Positions 25,724 to 34,115 of a DNA stretch of 36,419 nucleotides are shown piece after piece. The stretch comes from an uncultured Nitrospira sp. (GTDB lineage: Bacteria; Nitrospirota; Nitrospiria; Nitrospirales; Nitrospiraceae), in contig CABVRW010000037.1 of assembly GCA_902500785.1 (NCBI GenBank), positions 1 through 36,419 of the forward strand, written 5' to 3'. How positions within the stretch are numbered: position 1 is the first letter of the stretch; each line of letters begins with the position of its first letter. The position numbers and the translations under genes were made by a program. The notes under the pieces are model-generated. The model was not told where the DNA came from. It did not search any database and was given only the letters and a program-made list of their open reading frames with translations.

Positions 25724-26044
25724 TTATGATTGAACTGGCGGCGCGCGAGCGGCAGCGTGGAACTCCGCGCCGCCGGCGATGACGGTATGATCACTCTCGG
25801 CAAAGATTGTGACCACGAGAAACGGGTGCAGCACCAGCACGGAGGGCACGGCATCCGACGTAGGATTGACCTGACAGGCCCAGACACAGAAGCTGGAGTG
25901 GGACACCATCCCGCCATGGTGATGGCCGGTCGGCATCGGGTCGCCATGGTCGAACGCGCAGGCTATGGGAAAGACGGCCAGGGCAAGATAGATCCCTGCA
26001 AGCGCGGCCGCGAGCGCAACTGAGGGTGCCTTCATGCGGCTCAT
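25724..26044 (-). CDS. Small His-rich C-x-W-x-C protein, copy B
   Basis: A 106-residue protein. Hydrophobic segment about 9-28, then G-H-H-H-G-G and S-H-S-S, then C-V-W-A-C, a hydrophobic segment and A-A-R-A-P-P-V. The ATG overlaps the stop of the TlpA-like gene (ATGA at 26044-26041), so the two are translationally coupled. It lies just upstream of receptor 2. A periplasmic metal-binding partner of the thioredoxin or receptor is a reasonable guess. Confidence 0.8.
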   Translation of the reverse strand: MSRMKAPSVALAAALAGIYLALAVFPIACAFDHGDPMPTGHHHGGMVSHSSFCVWACQVNPTSDAVPSVLVLHPFLVVTIFAESDHTVIAGGAEFHAAARAPPVQS

Positions 26045-26577
26045 GGCATCAACCCCTGCAACGCAAGCACCGCGTTCGGAGCATCCCATTCACGCGGCCC
26101 GACCGCGCGACCCACCAAGGCGCCCTGCCCATCGATCACCACCGTGGTCGGCAAGGCGCGCACCAGATAGGCCTGCGAGACGTCCTGATGTTCGTCGAAT
26201 AGTACCGGGAGCTGCACGTTCAGGTTCGCCAGAAAATGTTTGATACCGTCCCGCTGCAAGTCAGTCGTGATGGTGAGCAACGCAAAGCGTTCGGGATCCA
26301 GTTTCTGCCGCAACCGCTCGAAGGCCGGCATTTCGTCCTTGCAGGGCCCGCACCAGGTGGCCCAGAAATTCACCACGACGACTTTTCCCTTCAACTCTGC
26401 GAGCTGAACCGACCGTCCATCCATGGACTGCAGATCGAAGGCTGCGGCGGCGGTTCCCGGTGCGACCCGGGCGATTTTCAATGCGGCGAACGGATCGTCC
26501 GCCTGTACAGGGCTCACGGTCGCGCCCAGCCCGACCGCCAGCATCAGCCCCCACACCCATGCTGCTCGCATCATCAT
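26041..26577 (-). CDS. TlpA-like periplasmic thioredoxin
   Basis: A 178-residue exported protein with signal peptide (1-26) and thioredoxin fold. W75-C76-G-P-C79-K is the active site, and L-P-T-T-V-V supplies the cis-Pro. The A-T-W-C-G-P-C-K context matches TlpA/ResA, which reduce cysteines of cytochromes or copper-site proteins. It is 21 bp downstream of a propeller protein containing C-x-C-C, a likely substrate, and overlaps copy B. Expected to act in the periplasm. Confidence 0.88.
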   Translation of the reverse strand: MMMRAAWVWGLMLAVGLGATVSPVQADDPFAALKIARVAPGTAAAAFDLQSMDGRSVQLAELKGKVVVVNFWATWCGPCKDEMPAFERLRQKLDPERFALLTITTDLQRDGIKHFLANLNVQLPVLFDEHQDVSQAYLVRALPTTVVIDGQGALVGRAVGPREWDAPNAVLALQGLMP

Positions 26578-26598
26578 TCCAGTCTCAGCCCTGCCCGA

Positions 26599-27876
26599 TT
26601 ACCGAGCCGATTCATCCGCTACCTTCACCGATGGCACCGTCAACGTCTGCACCGCCAGCTTATACCCGGGCATGCCGTGCTCCACCCAGGCCAAGGCAAA
26701 CAGGCCCTGCCGATTGACTGCCACCACCGGAGTCTGGCTTTTTTTCTCGTTGACCTTCTGCGGCGCCGTAAACGTCTCTCCTCGATCCGTCGACAGGCTC
26801 ATCACCACGTCGCGTTTCACCGGCGCCTGCTCCTCCCACACCACCACGATCCGTCCCTCTGGATCCACCGCGATCTGCGGATGATCGGGAAACGTGTTTT
26901 TCGCGACGTTCAATTTGCGCTTGTCAGAGAAGGTCTTCCCGCCGTCGTCTGAATAAGCGATGTAGACGGCGGGAATTTCATCCGTCCCTTCGGTGTACCA
27001 GACCACGTAGAGCCGCCCCTGTCGATCGACTCCCATGGAGGCCGGACGATGCGGGCAGGCCGGGAACACCCACTGATCGTGCCCCACGATGACCGGTGTC
27101 TCGAACGTCTCCCCCTGATTCATCGAACGCGCCACAACCGTTTCGCGAACATTGCCTTCGAAAATCTTCCGCCAGGCCACATAGACCATGCCCTCGGGAC
27201 CGCTGGTCACCGCCGTGCGGCAGCAGACACAGGTGCCCTCGTCCACCTTGAGGTTCTTTGTGATCGTTACGCCTCGATCCAACGACCGGGCCGCATACGT
27301 ACCCGGCTCCTTTTTCCCCTCGCGTGCATCGATCCAGGAAAGGTGCAACCGGCCATCCGCATCACGATGCAACGCATCGAAGGTATGTTGAATCACACCC
27401 GGATCATCGTTCACCAGCACGGACGGCTGAAACGTCCGGCCGCCGTCGGTCGATCGGCTCAAGCGCAACTCCGTCGCAAGCGGTTGCTGCGGAGTCGCCC
27501 TGGAGTGGGTCAACCCCCAGGTGACAAAGACTTCGTCTCCATGCACTACCAGGGCGGGCGCTTCCTGTCTCCAATAGGGCACCTCTTCCGGCCGATTGAT
27601 GCGCACCGCCGATCCCATCGGCCCGCCCGGTTCCGTGCTACGGGCGTAAAGGACCGACCGCACATCCCTGTCCTCTTCCGTCCAGGCCAAGGAGACATGC
27701 CCCTGTTCATCAACCTGCACCGACGGACCGACCAGGCTCTTCACCTTATGGTCGGTCACGAATTTCTGGCCGAGCTCGAAGGGCCTGGTCGACTCGGCCT
27801 GGACAGCCGCCAATGGGAATGCCACAGCGAGGCACAGGGCCAACAGCCCGCCCATGCTTTTTTTAGACTGTCCCAT
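26599..27876 (-). CDS. Exported Asp-box beta-propeller with C-x-C-C-R motif, copy 1
   Basis: A 425-residue protein with signal peptide (1-27). Repeated Asp boxes (S-T-D-G-G-R-T-F, S-D-D-G-G-K-T-F, S-T-D-R-G-E-T-F) mark a sialidase-like propeller. It has C216-V-C-C219-R followed by A-W-R-K-I-F-E-G-N-V-R and A-C274-P-H276-R. The same motifs recur in 30035-31309. Sialidase catalytic residues (Arg triad, Tyr/Glu pair) are not evident, so a sialidase call would be misleading. Closely placed Cys and His suggest metal binding. The ATG at 27876 has AAAGGA upstream. It heads an operon with the TlpA-like and copy B genes. Confidence 0.82.
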   Translation of the reverse strand: MGQSKKSMGGLLALCLAVAFPLAAVQAESTRPFELGQKFVTDHKVKSLVGPSVQVDEQGHVSLAWTEEDRDVRSVLYARSTEPGGPMGSAVRINRPEEVPYWRQEAPALVVHGDEVFVTWGLTHSRATPQQPLATELRLSRSTDGGRTFQPSVLVNDDPGVIQHTFDALHRDADGRLHLSWIDAREGKKEPGTYAARSLDRGVTITKNLKVDEGTCVCCRTAVTSGPEGMVYVAWRKIFEGNVRETVVARSMNQGETFETPVIVGHDQWVFPACPHRPASMGVDRQGRLYVVWYTEGTDEIPAVYIAYSDDGGKTFSDKRKLNVAKNTFPDHPQIAVDPEGRIVVVWEEQAPVKRDVVMSLSTDRGETFTAPQKVNEKKSQTPVVAVNRQGLFALAWVEHGMPGYKLAVQTLTVPSVKVADESAR

Positions 27877-27900
27877 CAGGGTCCTTTCTTTCCCACCTTC

Positions 27901-28240
27901 ATTTTCCGGCTCCTCTGATGAAGAGATCGACGGCTCGTCCCCCTGGTCCCGGAGACCCCGCAACCCCCGGAACCGACTCCATGGCTTCCTTCCGCGTCCG
28001 GGTGGGCTGGTCGCTCAATTCCATCCTTGGCACACCGACGAACGGCGAACCCCGTTCGGCTGCTGTTTCAGTTGATTCAATTCCCGCAGAATGCGATCGC
28101 GATGTTTCTGAAGCTCCTCGACCCGCGGAGCCCGCTCAGAGTCAGGACCGACCGCCGACTTGTCCCCTGCCAATGAAATCCCACCGAAGATCGAGAGGCC
28201 ACGAATGGCCCAGTACCCACGAGAACCGGAATCATCATGT
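27901..28240 (-). pseudogene. Remnant of a third TonB-dependent receptor N-terminus
   Basis: Three frames together match receptor 2. First: M-M-I-P-V-L-V at 28238, matching the signal peptide. Second, frame 0 of 28140: S-E-R-A-P-R-V-E-E-L-Q and R-I-L-R-E-L-N-Q-L-K-Q-Q-P, matching the coiled coil, ending at TGA 28017-28015. Third, from 28018: Q-P-T-R-T-R-K-E-A-M-E-S-V-P-G-V and F-I-R-G-A-G-K, matching the start of the plug. The frame then ends where the propeller gene begins and the rest of the barrel is gone. At least two frameshifts and a large deletion are implied. It occupies the otherwise empty gap after tonB, where receptor 2 sits relative to copy B. Confidence 0.8.
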
Positions 28241-28284
28241 TCGCATCACCCAATAATGTCATGGCTGAAACACGCACCGCACGC

Positions 28285-29496
28285 CTAGCGATTTAAACTG
28301 TAACTGACCGGCAGATGCAGCACGATCATCGGAGCCGTCAGCTCATGCTTCATGTGCAAGGGACAGGCGCGCCGCACCGCTTCCATCGCCGCTTGATCGA
28401 GTGACTCGTGCCCGGAACTTTTCACCACTTCGACAGCCTTGAGTTGTCCGTCGTTGCGAATAGAGACCTTCAACACGACCTTGCCTTCCCAGCCGTTCAA
28501 ACGCGCGTGACTGGGATAATGCCGCAACTCAATGATGCGACGGTGCAACGATTCGGCCAGCCAGCCATAGTCGGTTTTCGTGGCAGGCCTCGGCGTAGCC
28601 ATGCGCGCCACGACTTGATGTTCCTGCAAGGTGGCCGGATCCGGCTGCGCCTCGGCAGGCGGTGCGGGTGGCGCAGCCACAGGCGCCACCGGAGCCGAAG
28701 AAGGGGCAATAGGCTCACTGACGGCGGCGACTGCTTCCATGGGCGGAGCCGGACTCGCTGGAGCCACTTCAGCCGCAGGAGCCGGAGGAGTCCGTTCAAC
28801 CACCGGATCGACCTGTACGACTTGGGGACTCGCAGTGACGACCGGTTCAGGCCTCGTCTCCATTTCCGATGGCTCACTGCCTACCGCCTGGGCCTGATAG
28901 GCCTGAGCCGTCACAGGCGCCGCCTCCACAACCGTCTGTTCGATCGTCGGAGCCGTTTCCCGCACCACTTCAGCCGGGGTCGCGGCCTGCATGACCGGCT
29001 TCGTCTCCTGAATCTCTTGCGGCTCGATGGGCTTGGCCTGCACCTGAACCACTTCTCTTGTGGGCTGTATCTGCTCTTGCGGTCGAACCGTTTCGACGAC
29101 CGGCTGCGGATCCCGCTGGACCGGCTGCACCACCCGTTCCACCGGTTGTATCGCCCGTTGAACCGGCTGAGGTTCCACCCGCGTTTCCACCTGGCGTTGG
29201 ACCGGCTGAGGGGGAGGCGGCACGGTCCGCACGGTCTCAACTCGTGGCTTCACCGGAGCCGGAGCGGGCGGTTGCACTTTCGGCGTGGGGGCCGGCTCTG
29301 CCTGAGGCACCACCTCATGTGGGGCCTCGACAAGGGCTACGTCCCATTTGAACGGCTCTTGCTCCACTATCATGGCCATCTTCGGCAAGAGACCGAATGC
29401 GGCAAGCACGAGGCAGGCATGCAGCAGAAGCGATGCGCCCCACCCTGTCATCGCCTGCCTGGGTTGCCACGATTGCGCCACGAACACAGTCTCCAT
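28285..29496 (-). CDS. tonB: Energy transducer TonB
   Basis: A 403-residue protein. It has an N-terminal cytoplasmic stretch, one membrane segment (about 20-40) and a very long Pro/Gln/Val-rich spacer (about 60-300). The TonB C-terminal domain (about 310-400) shows H-Y-P-S-H-A-R-L-N-G-W-E-G-K-V. The Pro-Val repeats reach across the periplasm to receptors. The ATG at 29496 has AAAGGGAG upstream; the longer frame does not. ExbB and ExbD are not in the window. It likely serves receptors 1 and 2, and once the lost receptor. Confidence 0.92.
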   Translation of the reverse strand: METVFVAQSWQPRQAMTGWGASLLLHACLVLAAFGLLPKMAMIVEQEPFKWDVALVEAPHEVVPQAEPAPTPKVQPPAPAPVKPRVETVRTVPPPPQPVQRQVETRVEPQPVQRAIQPVERVVQPVQRDPQPVVETVRPQEQIQPTREVVQVQAKPIEPQEIQETKPVMQAATPAEVVRETAPTIEQTVVEAAPVTAQAYQAQAVGSEPSEMETRPEPVVTASPQVVQVDPVVERTPPAPAAEVAPASPAPPMEAVAAVSEPIAPSSAPVAPVAAPPAPPAEAQPDPATLQEHQVVARMATPRPATKTDYGWLAESLHRRIIELRHYPSHARLNGWEGKVVLKVSIRNDGQLKAVEVVKSSGHESLDQAAMEAVRRACPLHMKHELTAPMIVLHLPVSYSLNR

Positions 29497-29530
29497 GAGA
29501 CACTCCCTTTCGAAACGATTCGTTCGACCC

Positions 29531-29989
29531 TTACTTGAAGACCACCTTGGACACCGACCCGATCGGCACCTCGACCTGACCGAAATCAGATTCACCTTTG
29601 AAACTGCCGTTCACCGCAGGCACAAACTCGCCGTTCTTACCGTTGGTCAACGTCACCGTCATGACCGGCGCAGCCTGGTCGGCGCCGGGCTTGACCTCGA
29701 TCTGTTTGATCTGGTCGAACTTGATATTGACCGTCGCCGTGCCGCGCTTCGACGGCAGATGCCGCAGCTCATGCGGGACGAACGAGGTCTCACTCATTTT
29801 TTCTTCCCAATAGAAGATGCCGTTCTTGAGCTCAGTTTCGACTCCCTGCTGGTCGGTCACCGCAATCGTGAAGGATTTCTCGGCCTTCCCGTCGGCAGCA
29901 GAAAGGCACGGCGCCCACAACAAGAGCGCCAGCCCCACAATCCCATACAGACCTATGCGTCTCACCAGCTGATCCACGTGCGTCTTCAT
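29531..29989 (-). CDS. Secreted protein upstream of tonB, unknown function
   Basis: A 152-residue exported protein with signal peptide (about 1-31, ending L-S-A-A). The mature domain is predicted to be mainly beta: F-T-I-A-V-T-D, A-T-V-N-I-K-F-D-Q-I-K-Q-I-E-V-K, M-T-V-T-L-T-N-G-K and a terminal V-S-K-V-V-F-K. No Cys or His cluster is present. GGGGAGGAG lies before the ATG. It is 34 bp upstream of tonB and probably in the same operon. I recognise no family. Confidence 0.75.
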   Translation of the reverse strand: MKTHVDQLVRRIGLYGIVGLALLLWAPCLSAADGKAEKSFTIAVTDQQGVETELKNGIFYWEEKMSETSFVPHELRHLPSKRGTATVNIKFDQIKQIEVKPGADQAAPVMTVTLTNGKNGEFVPAVNGSFKGESDFGQVEVPIGSVSKVVFK

Positions 29990-30034
29990 GACTCCTCCCC
30001 TTGCTCCCTTGTTGCTGGGAATCGCCGGACCGCG

Positions 30035-31309
30035 CTAGGGTTCCACCGCGCGCGACAATTGCCCCTGCTGGACCATAATTCTGTTGTGTGGAAAGGCATG
30101 TTCGGTCCAGCCGATCGCGACCTTGCCACTGTTATGGATGGCCACCGTCGGATGCTCGGCCTTGGAGCCGCTGCTCAACGTCTGCATCGCGCCGAATGTC
30201 TGCCCGCGATCGGTCGAGACCCGCATGACCACACGCTTTCGGACTCCCGTCACCTCTTCCCACACCGCCACGACCCGCCCGTCCGGATGGACCGCCATAT
30301 GGAGATTGTCCGGCAAAGAGGTTGTTGCGTGGTGCAGCGCCACCGGCGCGGAGAACGTCGCGCCCTGATCGTCCGACGTTGCGATGAAGAGGCGCGGCTG
30401 CTCATCCTTCCCCTCTGTATACCACCCTATATAGAGCCGTCCCCGGCCATCGAAGGCGATCGAGGGGCCGCGATGCGGACAGGCGTCGAAGACCCATCCG
30501 TCCCGGCTCACGACGGTCGGCGGGGAAAAGGTCCGACCCTGGTCGGTCGAGCGCGCAATCACGATGTCCCGCACATTGCCCTCGAACGTCTTGCGCCAAG
30601 CCACCCATAACGACCCATCCGGCGCCTCTGTGACCATCGGACGGCAGCAGGGACAGGCCATCCCGTCAATGACGACGTTCTTCTCGACTGTGATTCCATG
30701 GTCCCGCGAGCAGGCCAACATGACACCCGCGCCGCTGCGATCCTTATTCCGTCCGTCTAGCCAGGCGACGTACACCTCGCCGTTCTTGCCCGTGGAAACA
30801 TTCTCAAACGTATGCGAAATGGCCAACCCGTCGTCGTTGACCTGAACCGGCGCCTGGAATTTCGCTCTTTTGTCGGTAGATCGTGCCAGTTGGAGATCCG
30901 ATGCGAATAAGGCTCCGGGCTTCTTCACGGCCGTAGACCAGGTCACGAGCTGTTCGCCATCGGCCCCGATGGCGAAGCCCGGTGATTGATGAATGGCTTC
31001 CGGCCCGACACCGGAGGGATTGACCTGAACCTGGGCTGCCGCCGACCGATCATCCGGAACCAGGGCTGTCTTTACTTCCCCCTGCATCCCGCTTTTTTCA
31101 ATCCAAGCAGCGTACAACCGCCCGTCTTGATGAAACCGGAGAGCGGGCGGGGAGATGACCGTCGTGGCCTGGACAAGATTGAGCGGCGCTCCCAGTATCG
31201 TAACGGCCTGGAGTTCAGACTCGGCACAGGCGACGCCGCCGAAGACGACGAGAGGCAGCAGGGCCGCAGCACCACGCAAGGCAACGACGACATCACAAAC
31301 ACGAAGCAT
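30035..31309 (-). CDS. Exported Asp-box beta-propeller with C-x-C-C-R motif, copy 2
   Basis: A 424-residue paralogue of 26599-27876, with signal peptide (about 1-29). It has Asp boxes S-T-D-Q-G-R-T-F, S-D-D-Q-G-A-T-F and S-T-D-R-G-Q-T-F. The distinctive segment C219-P-C-C222-R, A-W-R-K-T-F-E-G-N-V-R-D and A-C277-P-H279-R is conserved at the same spacing. Such conservation across divergent sequence suggests a functional site, perhaps a metal. The ATG has AAGGA about 8 nt upstream. It is 45 bp upstream of the 29531-29989 gene and follows copy C. Confidence 0.85.
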   Translation of the reverse strand: MLRVCDVVVALRGAAALLPLVVFGGVACAESELQAVTILGAPLNLVQATTVISPPALRFHQDGRLYAAWIEKSGMQGEVKTALVPDDRSAAAQVQVNPSGVGPEAIHQSPGFAIGADGEQLVTWSTAVKKPGALFASDLQLARSTDKRAKFQAPVQVNDDGLAISHTFENVSTGKNGEVYVAWLDGRNKDRSGAGVMLACSRDHGITVEKNVVIDGMACPCCRPMVTEAPDGSLWVAWRKTFEGNVRDIVIARSTDQGRTFSPPTVVSRDGWVFDACPHRGPSIAFDGRGRLYIGWYTEGKDEQPRLFIATSDDQGATFSAPVALHHATTSLPDNLHMAVHPDGRVVAVWEEVTGVRKRVVMRVSTDRGQTFGAMQTLSSGSKAEHPTVAIHNSGKVAIGWTEHAFPHNRIMVQQGQLSRAVEP

Positions 31310-31440
31310 GATGGAATCCTTGGTACTGTAACGATCTCATAAAGGAATGCGGCCACAGCATGCGAGACACCTCGCCGAACTGTTCACTCGCGATCTGCGA
31401 CATCGAGTCGCGGAGCGAGGAGGCACACCATAGATGTGGT

Positions 31441-31746
31441 TTAGGAGTACACGGGTGGAGCGCGGGACCGACTGGGAGCGAGGAACTGGGGCAAAAGCAC
31501 CGAATCGGAGCGGAACGATACCTCGCCGGCCACGGTGAACAGGTGCATCGAGTGAACGGGGGTGACCACATGCACGCCGGCCGTTGCACACATCCAGGCA
31601 CAAATGCCCGATCCATGCATGCCGGCGTCATGGTGTGCCGTATGCTGGACTTCGTGCGCGACGGCAGAGCCTGTCGTCACGGCCAGCAACGCAATGATCG
31701 TACAGGCCACGACCCAGACGATGGTTCTAAAGGAGGTGCTTCGCAT
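31441..31746 (-). CDS. Small His-rich C-x-W-x-C protein, copy C
   Basis: A 101-residue protein. Signal or membrane segment about 9-30, then H-E-V-Q-H-T-A-H-H-D-A-G-M-H-G, C-A-W-M-C, a hydrophobic segment and R-S-R-A-P-P-V. It lies 131 bp upstream of propeller copy 2. No ribosome site is obvious at the ATG. Copies C and D share C-A-W-M-C-A-T and are closest to each other. Confidence 0.75.
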   Translation of the reverse strand: MRSTSFRTIVWVVACTIIALLAVTTGSAVAHEVQHTAHHDAGMHGSGICAWMCATAGVHVVTPVHSMHLFTVAGEVSFRSDSVLLPQFLAPSRSRAPPVYS

Positions 31747-31877
31747 AGGAGAAAACCGGAATATTATGGTCGCATGCTAACAAAACCGCCAGGGAACCGT
31801 CAACGCAACATTCTCCTGACAGCATCCCCCTTCCGCCGCCGTTCCTGGCCGTCGATTGCCTGGTGAAGCGCTTGGGT

Positions 31878-32747
31878 TCACGGCGCGAAACCGGACGAGA
31901 GGTCGAAGGTCACGTCGACCTGTTCATCGTCCCTCAGCGTAACGGAATGGGTCCGCATTCCCAACAGCGGATGCCAGGCAATCAGGTCGTAGGACCCGGG
32001 CGGAACTCCATCAATAGCGAAGCTACCGTCCCGGCCGGTGATGGCAAAATATGGACTCTCCACGACATAGAGCCAATTCTGCATGAACTCATGCCGGTCA
32101 CAGCCGATCCTCACGATCTGGCTCTGTTTGAGATGTTGGGCTGTAAAGGTCTCCTCCATCGAGGAATGGGCCCGCAGGTCACGGTTGTGCAGGGTACGAT
32201 GGATACGCTTCTCTCGGCCGAATACGGCATAGGTATGGACGGTATGGGTCATCGGATCTTCGTTCACAAACTCCACCGCCGTCTCGGCCATCACCACTGC
32301 GGCATTCGGCCCGAAGTTACATCCCTTCGACCGGATCTCGAGAGCCGCCTCTCCGCCGGCCGCATAGGTGAATCTGCCGGCGCCCGGCGGGTCCCCGGCA
32401 TAGGAACGCGCTTGAAAGGGCTTCCCCTTGCGCACGTCTTCCAGCACGATGACCACCCCGCTCAGCAACCCCTCGCGAACGTCGACATCCGTCAAGACCC
32501 GTTCCTGACCGCAGATATCGGCATCTTTTTTGACCTCGAACCGGCGAGGTTCCGGAGCTGGACCCGCAAAAATGGCCGTCCCCGACACAGCGCCGCCGTG
32601 CACCACGTCCGCCACATCGTAGGCCCCGGCGAGGTCCACCGGGGCTATCAACAACGCGCATCCACAGAGCATGCCGGAAACCACAGACCTCACGGCCTCC
32701 ATATCCCACGGCCCATGACCGCCCGATGTGTTTTCATTCAGCATCAT
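31878..32747 (-). CDS. Exported cupredoxin-like protein with carboxypeptidase regulatory-like domain
   Basis: A 289-residue protein with a hydrophobic export segment near 22-42. Possible copper ligands are H168-T-V-H171 after N-E-D-P, and C216-D-R-H219-E-F-M222, a C-x2-H-x2-M loop like type 1 copper sites. A carboxypeptidase regulatory-like beta domain follows (about 226-285, with D-G-S-F-A-I-D-G-V-P-P-G). The start is the first of two ATGs after GAGGAGG, only 6 bp past the Met-rich barrel gene. A periplasmic copper carrier or electron-transfer role is plausible; the ligands need structural confirmation. Confidence 0.78.
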   Translation of the reverse strand: MMLNENTSGGHGPWDMEAVRSVVSGMLCGCALLIAPVDLAGAYDVADVVHGGAVSGTAIFAGPAPEPRRFEVKKDADICGQERVLTDVDVREGLLSGVVIVLEDVRKGKPFQARSYAGDPPGAGRFTYAAGGEAALEIRSKGCNFGPNAAVVMAETAVEFVNEDPMTHTVHTYAVFGREKRIHRTLHNRDLRAHSSMEETFTAQHLKQSQIVRIGCDRHEFMQNWLYVVESPYFAITGRDGSFAIDGVPPGSYDLIAWHPLLGMRTHSVTLRDDEQVDVTFDLSSGFAP

Positions 32748-32753
32748 CCCTCC

Positions 32754-33878
32754 TCAATGGACCACCTGCCAACCCGCATAGACGACCCAATCCGTTTCGA
32801 GCTGGGGACCATTCAGTCGCTGGTAGATCGGCATCCCGGCTTCCACCCCCAGCCGATTCTCAAGCCCCATGATTTCAGGAAAGAGCAGATTGAATCCCAC
32901 GAGAACATCGAGACGCCGGCCACCCTGGAGTGTCGGATCTACCGTCGGCACCATCTGCATAGCGGGATTGGCAAGGGCCAGGTCGCGCCCGCTGATATTG
33001 TCCCAATCCTGATAGTTGAGACGCACCGAGCTACTTACCCAATCCGCCCACTGGTAGGCCCCGTAGCCGGTCAGAAACCAGGAGTTCCCCAGCGAATAGT
33101 CCTCGCTGTTACGACCGGTGCGCGCGTTGTACATGAATTGCGCCCCCCACGAGACGGCTCCTGCAGATCCCTGATAGGTGATGCCGGGCAAGAAATCCAC
33201 CGTGCCAGACCCCAGTTGCATCGGATAGGGAAGGCGAACCGTGCCCTGCGGGGTGAGTCCTCGCTCCGTGATGCTGCCGGTCGGAATATTCAGTCCCAGG
33301 TTTAAGTGAAACCGATGAGAACCGATGCTCGGCGTTTCGATCGCGTACAACCGCACTAGACCAAAGAGCTGGACGTCGCCGACCCCGTTGGATTCCGTCG
33401 TAAAGGTCCCGCCGGGACGGGTCAGGTGGTCCATGGATTTAGTACTGTAGGGAACCATCGCCATTACGGTCACCGTGTCGGTCAGCCCATACATCGGCAT
33501 GAACATATGCATGTCCATCGCCATATTCGTGGGAGTCGCCATGAACCGCTGGAGTACGTCCGAATTGGCCAGCCGGTTGGTTCCGTTCCGCATTCCCTCC
33601 ATTGCCATGTGCATGTACCGGTACGTAAACATGAATTCGCCCTTGTTGTGCGTATGCTCTCCCACCATGCCGATCGGCCCATGCGCATCCGCTCGATCCG
33701 GCGCGTAGAAGTTTCCGACGATCACGTTCTCCCCACGTTCGGCCAGACGCTGCTCCAGCGGCGTCATGAGCCCGTCCAGCAACGCGGCGCCCGCCTGGCC
33801 ACATTGGAGTCCGCCGACCAGCATCCAGCAGGCCGCCACGACCATCCATTTCATCGCCGACTCCGTCATCATTCCCAT
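32754..33878 (-). CDS. Met/His-rich outer-membrane beta-barrel protein
   Basis: A 374-residue exported protein with signal peptide (about 1-30). The first part has very dense Met and His: Y-R-Y-M-H-M-A-M-E-G-M and M-A-M-D-M-H-M-F-M-P-M-Y. The rest has alternating strands as in MetA-pathway/phenol-degradation-like barrel proteins. Met-rich sequences bind Cu(I) in CopA/CusB-type proteins. Start choice: ATG 33878 follows an AAGGG; ATG 33854 follows GGAG and is nearly as good; the ATG at 33995 is unlikely. The cupredoxin-like gene follows by 6 bp. Probable role: copper passage across the outer membrane, inference. Confidence 0.8.
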   Translation of the reverse strand: MGMMTESAMKWMVVAACWMLVGGLQCGQAGAALLDGLMTPLEQRLAERGENVIVGNFYAPDRADAHGPIGMVGEHTHNKGEFMFTYRYMHMAMEGMRNGTNRLANSDVLQRFMATPTNMAMDMHMFMPMYGLTDTVTVMAMVPYSTKSMDHLTRPGGTFTTESNGVGDVQLFGLVRLYAIETPSIGSHRFHLNLGLNIPTGSITERGLTPQGTVRLPYPMQLGSGTVDFLPGITYQGSAGAVSWGAQFMYNARTGRNSEDYSLGNSWFLTGYGAYQWADWVSSSVRLNYQDWDNISGRDLALANPAMQMVPTVDPTLQGGRRLDVLVGFNLLFPEIMGLENRLGVEAGMPIYQRLNGPQLETDWVVYAGWQVVH

Positions 33879-34115
33879 CACCCCTACCCTTTCTATTCTA
33901 TGAATCCCGTTCCACACGTGGTCGACCGGAGGTTCCGCGTTGAGCAGAACGCCCGTGGTCCCATCGGACCCCATCCAAGCCCCATCGAGCGACACATCGA
34001 CGGTCCCGACGTGACCTCAATCGGGGCCATTCGGCGCGGAGGTCTCGACTAGCGGGCACGAACATGGGGAAACGATGGCTCGTCACCTGTTCAGACCGAC
34101 CACTGACAATGTGCG

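Noticed and set aside
26599-31309. Annotation of the two propellers as sialidases
   Set aside because: Asp boxes are present but the catalytic Arg, Tyr and Glu set is not evident.
19215-31309. Methanobactin biosynthesis cluster
   Set aside because: Receptors and putative copper proteins are present, but no MbnB/MbnC-like genes or precursor peptide can be seen.
31863-33305. Plus-strand open frame of 480 codons
   Set aside because: Antisense to the cupredoxin-like and Met-rich barrel genes; the product is compositionally odd and resembles no family.
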